A DNA stretch of 64,000 nucleotides from Pseudomonas arsenicoxydans. GTDB taxonomy: Bacteria > Pseudomonadota > Gammaproteobacteria > Pseudomonadales > Pseudomonadaceae. Every line of letters starts with the position of its first letter. The stretch's first letter is position 1. A program made the translations under genes and the position numbers. Location: NCBI RefSeq assembly GCF_900103875.1, contig NZ_LT629705.1, positions 634,501-698,500 of the forward strand, in the 5' to 3' direction. Of the stretch, positions 1 to 8,427 are shown one piece after another. The notes below the pieces were generated by a model that saw only the letters and a list, made by a program, of their open reading frames with translations, was not told the DNA's origin and searched no databases.

Positions 1-28
1 GGGCACCGGAAAGCCAAATCGCGGACAG

Positions 29-60
29 AAAAAAGGCGCCCACAAGGGACGCCTTTTTCG
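29..60. terminator. Bidirectional Rho-independent terminator downstream of rpmE
   Basis: A stem with arms AAAAAGGCG and CGCCTTTTT is flanked by A and T runs, so it can terminate from either side. It lies just past the rpmE stop codon and probably also ends a transcript entering from the left edge. No gene is visible in bases 1-90. Confidence 0.7.
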
Positions 61-93
61 TTAGCAAGGAAAAGCCCATGGGGCTTTCGAGCC

Positions 94-324
94 TTACTCT
101 GCTGCAGCAGCAGGTTTCTTGCCGAAAGCACCGAAACGGTCTGCGAAGCGCTGTACACGACCGCCAGTATCCAGAGTCTTCTGCTTACCGGTGTAGAACG
201 GGTGGCATTCGTTGCATACGTCGATCGCCAGAGGCTTGGCCAGGTTCGAACGAGTTTCGAACTTGTTGCCACAGCTGCAGGTAACTGCGGTGATTTCGTA
301 TGTTGGATGGATATCGGCTTTCAT
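94..324 (-). CDS. rpmE: 50S ribosomal protein L31 (zinc-binding form)
   Basis: This is L31, a small protein of the large ribosomal subunit that bridges to the 30S head. The 76-residue length and N-terminus [10 protein letters not shown] are typical of the family. Cysteines at about residues 16, 18, 37 and 40 (CSC and CNEC) form the zinc site, so this is the C+ form rather than the zinc-free YkgM type. The C-terminal KKPAAAAE tail is a low-complexity extension. The ATG is preceded by GAGGAAG at suitable spacing. The gene stands alone, divergent from priA, behind a recognisable sigma-70 promoter and a short hairpin in its leader. Confidence 0.97.
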   Translation of the reverse strand: MKADIHPTYEITAVTCSCGNKFETRSNLAKPLAIDVCNECHPFYTGKQKTLDTGGRVQRFADRFGAFGKKPAAAAE

Positions 325-354
325 GGTGTCTTCCTCGGGCTAGCGTGCCGCCAC

Positions 355-370
355 TCAACACTATTGTTGA
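355..370 (-). promoter_or_regulatory. Hairpin in the rpmE 5' leader
   Basis: TCAACA-CTAT-TGTTGA is a perfect 6-bp stem with a 4-base loop. It sits about 30 nt upstream of the rpmE start and inside the predicted leader. Autogenous control through the rpmE leader is described in enterobacteria. Whether this hairpin has that role is inference. Confidence 0.4.
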
Positions 371-394
371 ATACCGCACGTAATTAGGCCGCGG

Positions 395-422
395 ATTCTA
401 CCAGACATCGCCAATCACGCAA
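395..422 (-). promoter_or_regulatory. Sigma-70 promoter of rpmE
   Basis: Read on the minus strand, TTGCGT and TAGAAT are separated by 16 nt, close to the -35/-10 consensus. They lie about 70 nt upstream of the rpmE ATG. Apart from this promoter and the REP pair at 486-579, nothing else is seen between rpmE and priA. Confidence 0.6.
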
Positions 423-485
423 GCTGTCGCTTCTACCGACCGTCTGCTAGGCTCCCGACCCAAATGCTGATCATCTGCACGCAAA

Positions 486-579
486 CCTGTGGGAGCGGGC
501 TTGCCCGCGATAGCGTCCTGACAGTCGATGAAGATGCCGACTTTATGGGCCTCTTCGCGGGCAAGCCCGCTCCCACAGG
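486..579. repeat. REP inverted pair (REPIN), rpmE-priA gap
   Basis: Two inverted copies of the Pseudomonas REP unit (GTGGGAGCGGGCTTGCCCGC core) lie 40-45 nt apart. Each unit is itself palindromic and the pair can form a long cruciform. It is one of ten such pairs in the window. Confidence 0.9.
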
Positions 580-626
580 GTTTGCGCTCAGCCTTTCTTA
601 CTGCCCGCTCACAGAGATCCCCCCGC

Positions 627-2846
627 GTGCCCGACGCCATTTTGCGCCTCGCCCTGCCTTCGCCCCTGCGCCGCCTGTTCGATTACCGCGCCCCGGCCGG
701 GGTCCTGCGCGCCCAGTTGCAACCGGGCATGCGCCTGCGAGTGCCCTTCGGCCGACGGGAGATGATCGGCATTCTGGTGGAAGTCACCGACACCAGCGAA
801 GTGCCGGTGGAAAAACTCAAACCGGCGCTGGCGCTGCTCGACGCCACGCCGCCGCTGCCGCCGGCGCTGTTCAAGCTGTGCCTGTGGACGTCCCAGTATT
901 ACCAGCACAGCCTCGGCGACACGCTGAGCTGGGCACTGCCAGTGTTGTTGCGCCAGGGAGAACTGGCCGAAGCACGCCAGGAGCGCTTCTGGTCCGCCGC
1001 GCCCGGTGCCAGCCTCGATGACCCGCGCATCGCCCGCGCCCCCCGCCAGCGTGAAGCCCTGGCGACGCTTGCCCAGCATCCTCACGGCGTCGCTCATCAA
1101 TTGCTGAGCAAGCTGATGCTGAGCAAGGACAGCCTCGATTTACTGCTCGCCAAGGATCTGGTGCAGGTGGAAATCCGCAAGCACGCGCCTGGCGCTCGCC
1201 ACGAACACTGGCTCGCGCAGCCCGAGCTGCCGCTCAACCCAGAGCAGCGCGCTGCTTATGAAGCCATTCGCGCCGGGTTCGACAGTTATCACGCCTTCCT
1301 GCTGGCCGGCGTCACGGGCAGCGGCAAGACTGAAGTGTATTTGCAGTTGATCCGCGAAACGCTTGAGGCAGGCAAGCAAGCGCTGGTGCTGATTCCGGAG
1401 ATCAACCTCGGCCCGCAAACCCTGGCGCGCTTCGAACAACGATTTAATGCCCGCATCGCCCTGATCCACTCTGCAGTCAATGACCGCGAGCGCCTCGAAG
1501 CCTGGCTCGCCGCCCGGGACGGTGACGCCGACATCATTATCGGCACCCGCTCGGCGCTGTTCACGCCAATGAAAAACCCCGGCCTGATCATCATCGATGA
1601 AGAGCACGACAGCTCCTATAAACAGCAGGAAGGCTTGCGCTACCACGCCCGGGATCTGGCACTGGTTCGTGCACGGCAGGAAAACATTCCAATCGTGCTC
1701 GGCTCCGCCACGCCGTCACTGGAAAGCCTGCACAACGCCTACACCGGCCGGTACGGCCTGCTACGCCTGAATGAGCGAGCAGGTGGGGCCAAGCAGCCGC
1801 GGTTCTTGCGTCTGGATGTGAAAAGCCGTCCGCTGGACAGCGGCATTTCCGGGCCGATGCAACAAGCCATCGGTCAGACATTGGCTGCCGGGCAGCAAGT
1901 GTTGGTGTTCCTGAACCGCCGCGGCTTTGCACCGACGCTGTTGTGTCATGACTGTGGCTGGATGTCCGAGTGCCAGCGCTGCGACGCCCGAATGACCGTG
2001 CACCAGCGCTCCGGCGAACTGCGCTGTCACCATTGCGGCTACGTCGAACGAGTGCCTCGGCACTGCCCGAAATGCGGCAAGGTCGATTTACGGCCCGTCG
2101 GCGCCGGCACCGAGCGCGCCGAGGAGCGCCTGGGCATTTTGTTTCCGGACGTCCCGGTGCTGCGGGTCGACCGCGACAGCACTTCGCGCAAGGACGCAAT
2201 GAATCAGCTGTTCGCCACCATCCAGAAAGGTAATCCGTGCATCCTGGTCGGTACGCAAATGCTTGCCAAAGGGCACCACTTTCCACGGGTGACGCTGGTG
2301 TCGATTCTCGATGCCGACGGCGGGCTGTTCTCCGGCGACTTCCGCGCCAGCGAGCGCATGGCGCAGTTGATCGTCCAGGTCGCAGGCCGTGCGGGCAGGG
2401 CCGAAGAGCCGGGCAAGGTGATTATCCAGACGCATTTGGCCGACCATCCACTCTTGGTGCAATTGACCGAACAAGGCTATTTCGCCTTTGCCGAGCAGGC
2501 CTTGAGCGAACGTCGTTCTGCAGGACTGCCACCGTTTGCGCATTTGGCGTTATTGCGGGCCGAAGCGCATAAACCAGGGCAAGCCGAAGGTTTTCTCGAT
2601 GAGGCATGCAGTGAAGCCGAGCGTTTGCTGGCTGAGCAGAGTTTGACCGGGATCGAGCTGCTTGGGCCGGTGCCGGCCCCGATGGAGCGACGTGCCGGGC
2701 GCTATCGTGCGCAATTGTTGTTGCAGGCCACGGCTCGCGCGCCGTTGCATCGATTGCTTGCCAGTTGGCTGCTGCTGCTGGAGCAGATGCCGAGCGGACG
2801 GGCGGTGCGCTGGTCTCTGGATGTCGATCCTGTCGATTTGTATTGA
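627..2846 (+). CDS. priA: Primosomal protein N' (replication restart helicase PriA)
   Basis: PriA is the 3'-5' DNA helicase that recognises stalled forks and reloads the replisome. The reading frame is open upstream into the REP pair, but the GTG at 627 (reading MPDAILRLAL) gives 739 residues, the usual Pseudomonas length, and avoids translating the repeat. Visible landmarks are Walker A GVTGSGKTE around residue 230, the DEEH box followed by SSYKQQEG, and a cluster of eight cysteines (CHDC, CQRC, CHHC, CPKC) around residues 435-480 that forms the two zinc sites between the helicase lobes. The gene is monocistronic and followed by a REP pair. Confidence 0.96.
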   Translation: MPDAILRLALPSPLRRLFDYRAPAGVLRAQLQPGMRLRVPFGRREMIGILVEVTDTSEVPVEKLKPALALLDATPPLPPALFKLCLWTSQYYQHSLGDTLSWALPVLLRQGELAEARQERFWSAAPGASLDDPRIARAPRQREALATLAQHPHGVAHQLLSKLMLSKDSLDLLLAKDLVQVEIRKHAPGARHEHWLAQPELPLNPEQRAAYEAIRAGFDSYHAFLLAGVTGSGKTEVYLQLIRETLEAGKQALVLIPEINLGPQTLARFEQRFNARIALIHSAVNDRERLEAWLAARDGDADIIIGTRSALFTPMKNPGLIIIDEEHDSSYKQQEGLRYHARDLALVRARQENIPIVLGSATPSLESLHNAYTGRYGLLRLNERAGGAKQPRFLRLDVKSRPLDSGISGPMQQAIGQTLAAGQQVLVFLNRRGFAPTLLCHDCGWMSECQRCDARMTVHQRSGELRCHHCGYVERVPRHCPKCGKVDLRPVGAGTERAEERLGILFPDVPVLRVDRDSTSRKDAMNQLFATIQKGNPCILVGTQMLAKGHHFPRVTLVSILDADGGLFSGDFRASERMAQLIVQVAGRAGRAEEPGKVIIQTHLADHPLLVQLTEQGYFAFAEQALSERRSAGLPPFAHLALLRAEAHKPGQAEGFLDEACSEAERLLAEQSLTGIELLGPVPAPMERRAGRYRAQLLLQATARAPLHRLLASWLLLLEQMPSGRAVRWSLDVDPVDLY

Positions 2847-2856
2847 TTTCAAGATC

Positions 2857-2955
2857 GCCATCGCGGGCAAGCCCGCTCCCACAGGGGGGCTGTGTCAGGC
2901 ACATAATAGGTAATCACCGCCGATCCAGTGTGGGAGCGGGCTTGCCCGCGATGGC
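2857..2955. repeat. REP inverted pair, priA-argS gap
   Basis: Two inverted REP units, with cores GCGGGCAAGCCCGC and GCGGGCTTGCCCGC, begin within about 15 nt of the priA stop codon. This position is consistent with protecting or terminating the priA transcript. Confidence 0.9.
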
Positions 2956-3085
2956 GGCCGATTTGTCACCACATATCCATAACCTGCCCGCTATAGTTGG
3001 CAAGCACGTCTGGGCCACGGATAATGCCCAGTTTTTCCACTAGCGCATCCAGGCGCCGCCGCGCTTGCGGTCGAAAGAGAACACC

Positions 3086-4822
3086 ATGAAAGACACCATT
3101 CGCCAGCTGATCCAACAAGCCATCACCCAACTCGTCAACGAAGGTGTGTTGCCTGAAGGCCTGTCGCCGGCGATCCAGGTGGAAAACTCCCGTGACAAGA
3201 AGAACGGCGACTTCGCCAGCAACATCGCGATGATGCTGGCCAAGCCGGCCGGTATGAAGCCGCGCGACCTGGCCGAGAAAATCATCGCTGCGCTGCCGGC
3301 TGACGAAAACGTCGCCAAGACCGAGATCGCCGGCCCGGGCTTCCTGAACTTCTTCCAGAACACCCAAGCCCTGGCATCACGCCTGGACGCCGCGTTGGCC
3401 GACGAACACATCGGCGTGCGCAAAGCTGGCCCGGCGCAACGCACCGTGGTCGATCTGTCGGCGCCGAACCTGGCCAAAGAGATGCACGTCGGCCACTTGC
3501 GCTCGACCATCATCGGCGACGGCGTGGCGCGCGTTCTGGAGTTCCTCGGCGACGAGGTGATCCGCCAGAACCACGTTGGCGATTGGGGCACCCAGTTCGG
3601 CATGCTGATGGCGTACCTGCAGGAAAACCCGATCACCAGCGACGAACTGTCGGACCTGGAAAACTTCTACCGCGCCGCCAAGCAACGCTTCGATGAATCC
3701 GAAGAGTTCGCTGACCGTGCCCGGGGCCTGGTGGTCAAGTTGCAGGCCGGCGACCCTGACTGCCTGGCGCTGTGGACCAAGTTCAAAGACATCTCGCTAT
3801 CGCACTGCCAGAAAATCTACGAACTGCTGAACGTCAAACTGACCATGGCCGACGTGATGGGCGAGAGCGCCTACAACGACGACCTGATCAACGTGGTCAA
3901 TGACCTCAAGGCCGCCGGCCTGCTGGTTGAAAGCAACGGCGCACAATGCGTGTTCCTCGATGAGTTCAAGAACGCCGACGGCGACCCGCTGCCGGTGATC
4001 ATCGTCAAGGCCGACGGCGGCTACCTCTATGCAACCACCGACCTGGCGGCCGTACGCTACCGCAGCGGCAAGCTCAAGGCTGATCGCGCGCTGTACTTCG
4101 TCGACCAGCGTCAGGCGCTGCATTTCCAGCAAGTGTTCGCAGTGGCCCGCAAGGCCGGCTTCGTGACGCACCCGATGGAAATGGAACACATGGGCTTCGG
4201 CACCATGAATGGTAAAGATGGCCGCCCGTTCAAGACTCGTGACGGCGGCACCGTCAAGCTGATCGATCTATTGACCGAAGCCCAGGAGCGCGCCTACACC
4301 CTGGTCAAGGACAAAAACCCGGAGCTTGCCGATGACGAGTTGCGCAAAATCGCCAAGGTGGTGGGCATCGGCGCGGTGAAATATGCCGACCTGTCCAAAC
4401 ACCGCACCAGCGACTACAGCTTCAACTTCGATCAGATGTTGAACTTCGAAGGCAATACCGCGCCTTACCTGCTGTACGCCTACACCCGCGTGGCCGGTGT
4501 GTTCCGCAAACTGGGCAAGGACTTCAGCGAAGTCGAAGGCCAGATCGTCCTCGAAGCGGAGCACGAACACGAGCTGGCGGCCAAGCTGGCGCAGTTCGGC
4601 GAAGTACTGAATAACGTTTGCGAAAAAGGCACACCGCACATCCTGTGCACCTACCTGTACGATGTCGCCGGTCTGTTCTCCAGTTTCTACGAGAACTGCC
4701 CGATCCTCAGCGCCGACACCCCGGCGCAAATGCAGAGCCGCCTGCGCCTCGCCGCGCTGACCGGTCGCACACTCAAGCAAGGCCTGGAACTCTTGGGTCT
4801 GGAAACTCTGGAGCGTATGTAA
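3086..4822 (+). CDS. argS: Arginyl-tRNA synthetase
   Basis: This class I aminoacyl-tRNA synthetase charges tRNA-Arg in the cytoplasm. The ATG at 3086 follows AAAGAGA and gives 578 residues, the usual Pseudomonas length; an in-frame codon 21 nt upstream is less likely. The HIGH-type signature appears as [12 protein letters not shown] in the context [13 protein letters not shown]. As in most ArgRS enzymes there is no canonical KMSKS loop; the equivalent region reads [13 protein letters not shown]. The N-terminal additional domain and a C-terminal anticodon-binding domain ending [10 protein letters not shown] are intact. The next gene starts 1 nt after the stop, so the two are cotranscribed. Confidence 0.97.
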   Translation: MKDTIRQLIQQAITQLVNEGVLPEGLSPAIQVENSRDKKNGDFASNIAMMLAKPAGMKPRDLAEKIIAALPADENVAKTEIAGPGFLNFFQNTQALASRLDAALADEHIGVRKAGPAQRTVVDLSAPNLAKEMHVGHLRSTIIGDGVARVLEFLGDEVIRQNHVGDWGTQFGMLMAYLQENPITSDELSDLENFYRAAKQRFDESEEFADRARGLVVKLQAGDPDCLALWTKFKDISLSHCQKIYELLNVKLTMADVMGESAYNDDLINVVNDLKAAGLLVESNGAQCVFLDEFKNADGDPLPVIIVKADGGYLYATTDLAAVRYRSGKLKADRALYFVDQRQALHFQQVFAVARKAGFVTHPMEMEHMGFGTMNGKDGRPFKTRDGGTVKLIDLLTEAQERAYTLVKDKNPELADDELRKIAKVVGIGAVKYADLSKHRTSDYSFNFDQMLNFEGNTAPYLLYAYTRVAGVFRKLGKDFSEVEGQIVLEAEHEHELAAKLAQFGEVLNNVCEKGTPHILCTYLYDVAGLFSSFYENCPILSADTPAQMQSRLRLAALTGRTLKQGLELLGLETLERM

Positions 4823-4823
4823 G

Positions 4824-5531
4824 TTGGCTGCCAAGAAAAAACCTGCACCCAAGCGTGGCGCCAGCCGTTACCAAGCCCCTGCAAAGCAACCGATCCCGGG
4901 TTGGCTGTGGATGGCGATCGGCCTGACGGTCGGTGCGTTCGTTGTGTTCCTGATGAAGCTGGAACCGGGCAAGGGCAGCGAAAGCGTCAAGCGCGAGAAA
5001 ATCGAGCAGCAGAAAGCGACGAAAATCGCCGAGGCCAACAAGACGCCGCCGAGCCCGACGCAACCGGTAAAGCCCAAGTACGACTTCTACACCCTGCTGC
5101 CGGAATCGGAAGTGATCGTGCCGCCGGATGCCGTGCCGGAGAAAACCCTGCCGTCGCCGCAAGTGCCAGCCGTTCCGACCACGCCGGTCACACCCGAGCA
5201 GGCAGCGAAGATCGATACCGCGCGCGCTCAGGCCGCATTGGCCGGTATCACGCCGCCGCCGGCACCACCGGTGTCGAAAGCGGCGCCAGTGACCAAGTTC
5301 TTCTTACAGGCGGGTTCCTTCCGTAAGCAAGCTGACGCGGACAAGGTTCGGGCGCAGATCATTCTGCTGGGCCAAGCGGTGGCGGTTGAATCCGGCACCG
5401 TCAAAGACGAAACCTGGTATCGAGTGCTGGTCGGGCCGTTCAGCAACCGCGAACAACTGACCACCGCTCAGAAACAACTGTCCGGCGCAGGATTTAGCAA
5501 TCTGTTGTTACAACAACGCCAGAACCGCTGA
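4824..5531 (+). CDS. SPOR-domain membrane protein (FtsN-like)
   Basis: This is a 235-residue bitopic inner-membrane protein. A basic N-terminus (MAAKKKPAPKRGASRYQ) precedes one transmembrane helix at about residues 26-43. A Lys/Glu-rich stretch and a Pro-rich periplasmic linker follow, then a C-terminal SPOR domain (FFLQAGSFRKQADADKVRAQ onward) that should bind denuded septal peptidoglycan. The architecture matches FtsN-type division proteins, but this is inference from layout. Translation begins at TTG, 1 nt after the argS stop, and the GGAG within the end of argS can serve as ribosome-binding site. A short-repeat region follows. Confidence 0.88.
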   Translation: MAAKKKPAPKRGASRYQAPAKQPIPGWLWMAIGLTVGAFVVFLMKLEPGKGSESVKREKIEQQKATKIAEANKTPPSPTQPVKPKYDFYTLLPESEVIVPPDAVPEKTLPSPQVPAVPTTPVTPEQAAKIDTARAQAALAGITPPPAPPVSKAAPVTKFFLQAGSFRKQADADKVRAQIILLGQAVAVESGTVKDETWYRVLVGPFSNREQLTTAQKQLSGAGFSNLLLQQRQNR

Positions 5532-5540
5532 CCTACCTCT

Positions 5541-5668
5541 GATTGTTCCCACGCTCCGCGTGGGAATCCCTCAAGGGACGCTCCGCGTTCCAGCTTTAGA
5601 AAGGGACGCGGAGCGTCCCGGGCTGCATTCCCGCGCGGACGGTTCGACGCCTCGACGTGGGAACGATC
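5541..5668. repeat. GTTCCCACGC-family compound inverted repeat
   Basis: The outer arms are GTTCCCACGC...GTGGGAAC and the inner arms GGGACGCTCCGCG...CGCGGAGCGTCCC. This is a nested palindrome of a family with other copies at 34959, 49872 and 52962. It separates the SPOR gene from the hslVU promoter. The right outer arm here is more diverged than in the other copies. Confidence 0.8.
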
Positions 5669-5705
5669 ACCCTCTACACCGCTCGTCCCCTCTCCTGCCC
5701 TACAG

Positions 5706-5732
5706 TTGAAATACGCGCCACCACCCCCATAT
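5706..5732 (+). promoter_or_regulatory. Sigma-32 (heat-shock) promoter of hslVU
   Basis: TTGAAA and CCCCATAT are separated by exactly 13 nt, an excellent match to the RpoH consensus (CTTGAAA, 11-16 nt, CCCCATNT). It lies 47 nt upstream of the hslV start. hslVU is a classical heat-shock operon. Confidence 0.75.
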
Positions 5733-5778
5733 GAGTTTGCATAAGGCATTTTCGCCCCGCTGCGTGGAGACTCTCCCT

Positions 5779-6309
5779 TTGACCACCATCGTTTCAGTTC
5801 GCCGCCACGGCAAAGTCGTCATGGGCGGCGACGGCCAGGTTTCTCTCGGCAATACCGTGATGAAAGGCAACGCGAAGAAAGTTCGCCGCCTGTACCACGG
5901 CCAGGTTATCGCCGGTTTTGCCGGGGCCACCGCTGACGCCTTCACCCTCTTCGAGCGTTTCGAAGGCCAGCTTGAGAAACATCAGGGCCACTTGGTTCGC
6001 GCCGCTGTCGAACTCGCCAAAGAATGGCGCACTGACCGCTCCCTCAGCCGCCTCGAAGCCATGCTCGCGGTCGCCAACAAAGACGCCTCTCTGATCATCA
6101 CCGGCAACGGCGACGTAGTTGAGCCCGAGCAAGGCCTGATCGCCATGGGTTCCGGTGGCGGTTACGCCCAGGCTGCCGCCAGCGCCCTGCTGAAGAAAAC
6201 CGATCTGTCGGCCCGGGAAATCGTCGAAACCGCACTCGGCATCGCCGGCGACATCTGCGTATTCACCAACCACACCTTTACCATTGAGGAGCAGGACCTC
6301 GCGGAGTAA
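5779..6309 (+). CDS. hslV: ATP-dependent protease peptidase subunit HslV
   Basis: HslV (ClpQ) is the proteasome-beta-like peptidase of the HslVU complex in the cytoplasm. The TTG at 5779 gives the canonical mature N-terminus [18 protein letters not shown], in which the first Thr is the catalytic nucleophile after Met removal. An upstream in-frame ATG at 5731 would add 16 residues, bury that Thr, and lie inside the -10 element of the heat-shock promoter, so it is rejected. The length of 176 residues is standard. GGAG lies 8-12 nt upstream of the TTG. hslU follows after 55 nt. Confidence 0.96.
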   Translation: MTTIVSVRRHGKVVMGGDGQVSLGNTVMKGNAKKVRRLYHGQVIAGFAGATADAFTLFERFEGQLEKHQGHLVRAAVELAKEWRTDRSLSRLEAMLAVANKDASLIITGNGDVVEPEQGLIAMGSGGGYAQAAASALLKKTDLSAREIVETALGIAGDICVFTNHTFTIEEQDLAE

Positions 6310-6364
6310 GCCTGTTCCGGCCTTAGTGCCACGGCTCACTTTTGCTTGAGGACCGCCAATTACT

Positions 6365-7705
6365 ATGTCCATGACTCCCCGTGAAATCGTCCACGAACTC
6401 AATCGCCATATCATCGGCCAGGACGATGCCAAGCGCGCCGTCGCCATCGCGCTACGTAACCGCTGGCGCCGGATGCAGTTGCCTGAAGAGCTGCGCGTTG
6501 AAGTAACACCCAAGAACATCCTGATGATCGGCCCGACCGGTGTCGGTAAAACCGAGATCGCCCGTCGCCTGGCCAAGCTCGCCAATGCGCCGTTCATCAA
6601 AGTCGAAGCCACCAAGTTCACCGAAGTCGGCTACGTCGGTCGCGACGTCGAATCGATCATTCGTGACCTGGCCGATGCCGCCATCAAATTGCTGCGCGAA
6701 CAGGAAATGACCAAGGTTCGCCACCGCGCCGAAGACGCCGCCGAAGACCGCATCCTCGACGCCCTGCTGCCACCGGCACGCATGGGTTTCAGCAATGACG
6801 ACGCGCCCTCTTCTTCCGATACCAACACCCGCCAGCTGTTCCGCAAGCGCCTGCGTGAAGGCCAGCTGGATGACAAGGAGATCGAAATCGAAGTCGCCGA
6901 AATGGCTGGCGTCGACATCTCCGCGCCACCGGGCATGGAGGAAATGACCAATCAGCTGCAGAGCCTGTTCGCCAATATGGGCAAGGGCAAACGCAAGAGC
7001 CGCAAGATCAAGGTCAAGGAAGCGCTGAAACTGGTGCGTGACGAAGAAGCCAGTCGCCTGGTCAACGACGATGAGTTGAAGGCCAAAGCCCTGGAAGCGG
7101 TCGAGCAGCACGGCATCGTGTTCATCGACGAAATCGACAAAGTCGCCAAGCGCGGTAACTCCGGCGGAGTCGACGTGTCCCGTGAAGGCGTGCAGCGCGA
7201 CTTGCTGCCACTGATCGAAGGCTGCACTGTCAACACCAAGCTGGGTATGGTCAAGACTGACCACATCCTGTTCATCGCTTCCGGCGCGTTCCACTTGAGC
7301 AAGCCGAGCGACCTGGTGCCTGAGCTGCAAGGTCGTCTGCCGATTCGTGTCGAATTGAAGGCGCTGACGCCTGAAGATTTCGAGCGAATTCTCAGCGAGC
7401 CGCACGCCTCACTCACCGAGCAATATTGCGCCTTGCTGAAAACCGAAGGCCTGTCCATCGAGTTCCAGGCTGACGGCATCAAGCGCATCGCCGAGATCGC
7501 CTGGCAGGTCAACGAGAAGACCGAGAACATCGGTGCCCGTCGCCTGCACACCTTGCTCGAGCGCCTGCTCGAAGAGGTGTCGTTCAGCGCCGGCGACCTG
7601 GCCAGTGCCCACGACGACAAGGTGATCATGATCGACGCCGACTACGTCAACAGCCACCTCGGTGAATTGGCGCAGAACGAAGACCTGTCCCGCTACATTC
7701 TGTAA
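6365..7705 (+). CDS. hslU: ATP-dependent protease ATPase subunit HslU
   Basis: HslU (ClpY) is the AAA+ unfoldase that feeds substrates into HslV. The 446 residues show Walker [10 protein letters not shown] at residues 56-64, the substrate-gripping pore loop GYVG at 89-92, Walker B with IVFIDEID around 255, and a sensor region ending in the conserved C-terminal DLSRYIL. That tail inserts into HslV to activate it. The intermediate I-domain lies between about residues 110 and 240 and has the usual acidic character. It is cotranscribed with hslV. An inverted repeat 20 nt after the stop may end the operon. Confidence 0.98.
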   Translation: MSMTPREIVHELNRHIIGQDDAKRAVAIALRNRWRRMQLPEELRVEVTPKNILMIGPTGVGKTEIARRLAKLANAPFIKVEATKFTEVGYVGRDVESIIRDLADAAIKLLREQEMTKVRHRAEDAAEDRILDALLPPARMGFSNDDAPSSSDTNTRQLFRKRLREGQLDDKEIEIEVAEMAGVDISAPPGMEEMTNQLQSLFANMGKGKRKSRKIKVKEALKLVRDEEASRLVNDDELKAKALEAVEQHGIVFIDEIDKVAKRGNSGGVDVSREGVQRDLLPLIEGCTVNTKLGMVKTDHILFIASGAFHLSKPSDLVPELQGRLPIRVELKALTPEDFERILSEPHASLTEQYCALLKTEGLSIEFQADGIKRIAEIAWQVNEKTENIGARRLHTLLERLLEEVSFSAGDLASAHDDKVIMIDADYVNSHLGELAQNEDLSRYIL

Positions 7706-7724
7706 AGCGACAGGTTGCAAGCCA

Positions 7725-7760
7725 CAAGCTGCAAGTCGGTCACCTACCGCTTGCAGCTTG
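7725..7760. repeat. Inverted repeat CAAGCTGCAAG after hslU
   Basis: CAAGCTGCAAG and CTTGCAGCTTG form a perfect 11-bp stem with a 14-nt loop between hslU and the DUF971 gene. There is no U-tract. It resembles the CTTCAAGCTT-type repeat upstream of hisI. It could act as a transcript-end stabiliser. Confidence 0.6.
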
Positions 7761-7786
7761 AAGCTCGAAACTTGTAGGCTGGCGCC

Positions 7787-8164
7787 ATGAGCCAAATCCC
7801 TACCGACATCAAGCTGCACAAAGCCTCGAAAACCCTGTCGCTGAAATACGCGTCCGGCGAGGAATATCACCTGCCCGCCGAGTTCCTGCGCGTGCACTCT
7901 CCTTCCGCCGAGGTCCAGGGCCACGGCAAGCCTATCCTGCAATTTGGCAAGATCGACGTAGGCCTGAGCAAAGTAGAACCGGCCGGTCAGTACGCACTGA
8001 AATTGACCTTCGATGACGGCCACGACAGCGGCTTGTTCACCTGGGAATATTTGTACGAACTGGGGCGACGCCAGGATGCACTCTGGGATGATTATCTTGC
8101 CGAGCTCAAAGCCGCCGGAAAAACCCGCGACCCCAGCCAGTCCATCGTCAAACTGATGCTCTAG
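7787..8164 (+). CDS. DUF971 (gamma-butyrobetaine hydroxylase-like N-terminal domain) protein
   Basis: This 125-residue protein consists of a single DUF971 domain, the fold also found at the N-terminus of gamma-butyrobetaine hydroxylases. It reads MSQIPTDIKLHKASKTLSL and continues with the family features EYHLPAEFLRVHSPSAE and GLFTWEYLYELG. Stand-alone DUF971 proteins are widespread next to hslVU in gammaproteobacteria. Roles in iron-sulfur chemistry have been suggested for relatives, but no reaction can be assigned from this sequence. It lacks the zinc-binding cysteines seen in some homologues. It is followed by the long regulatory region of phaC1. Confidence 0.85.
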   Translation: MSQIPTDIKLHKASKTLSLKYASGEEYHLPAEFLRVHSPSAEVQGHGKPILQFGKIDVGLSKVEPAGQYALKLTFDDGHDSGLFTWEYLYELGRRQDALWDDYLAELKAAGKTRDPSQSIVKLML

Positions 8165-8281
8165 GTCAGGCCTCTTGCTCTTTAGAGGGCATTTTCTAAT
8201 TCCATCTGTTTGAATGCTCCGCTCCTGGGTCGCTGATCGGCCCGCTTGCGAAAAAAATTAAACTCGGGTAACCAATGGAGC

Positions 8282-8297
8282 TGGCAAGTTCCCTGCA
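8282..8297 (+). promoter_or_regulatory. Candidate sigma-54 (-24/-12) promoter of phaC1
   Basis: TGGCAAGTTCCCTGCA has GG and GC separated by exactly 10 nt, as in the RpoN consensus TGGCACG-N4-TTGCA. It lies about 130 nt upstream of phaC1. A sigma-54-type promoter has been proposed before phaC1 in P. aeruginosa. Use of this one is inference. Confidence 0.5.
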
Positions 8298-8353
8298 GTG
8301 CTCTCTGCGATTGAAAAAAGCAGCGATGCAGAATTAACGGTCACCCGAGCAGT

Positions 8354-8401
8354 AGTACCTGGCCTTGGCTGTGTGCGACTACACAGCTGGACCCAGGTAC
8401 T
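8354..8401 (+). promoter_or_regulatory. Long leader hairpin upstream of phaC1
   Basis: Outer arms AGTACCTGG/CCAGGTACT (9 bp, perfect) enclose inner arms CTGTGT/ACACAG. The structure ends 26 nt before the phaC1 ATG, so it would lie in the mRNA leader just upstream of the ribosome-binding region. No U-tract follows, which argues against a simple terminator. Confidence 0.55.
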
Positions 8402-8427
8402 CGTCTCAGGACAATGGAGCGTCGTAG

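Noticed and set aside
528..626. Upstream ATG start for priA
   Set aside because: The extra 33 codons are read through the REP pair; the GTG at 627 gives the family N-terminus.
3000..3050. Sigma-70 promoter for argS using TTGTCA and TATAGT
   Set aside because: The spacing is about 23 nt, too long for a functional pair.
5731..5778. Upstream ATG start for hslV
   Set aside because: It lies inside the -10 element of the heat-shock promoter and would mask the catalytic N-terminal Thr.
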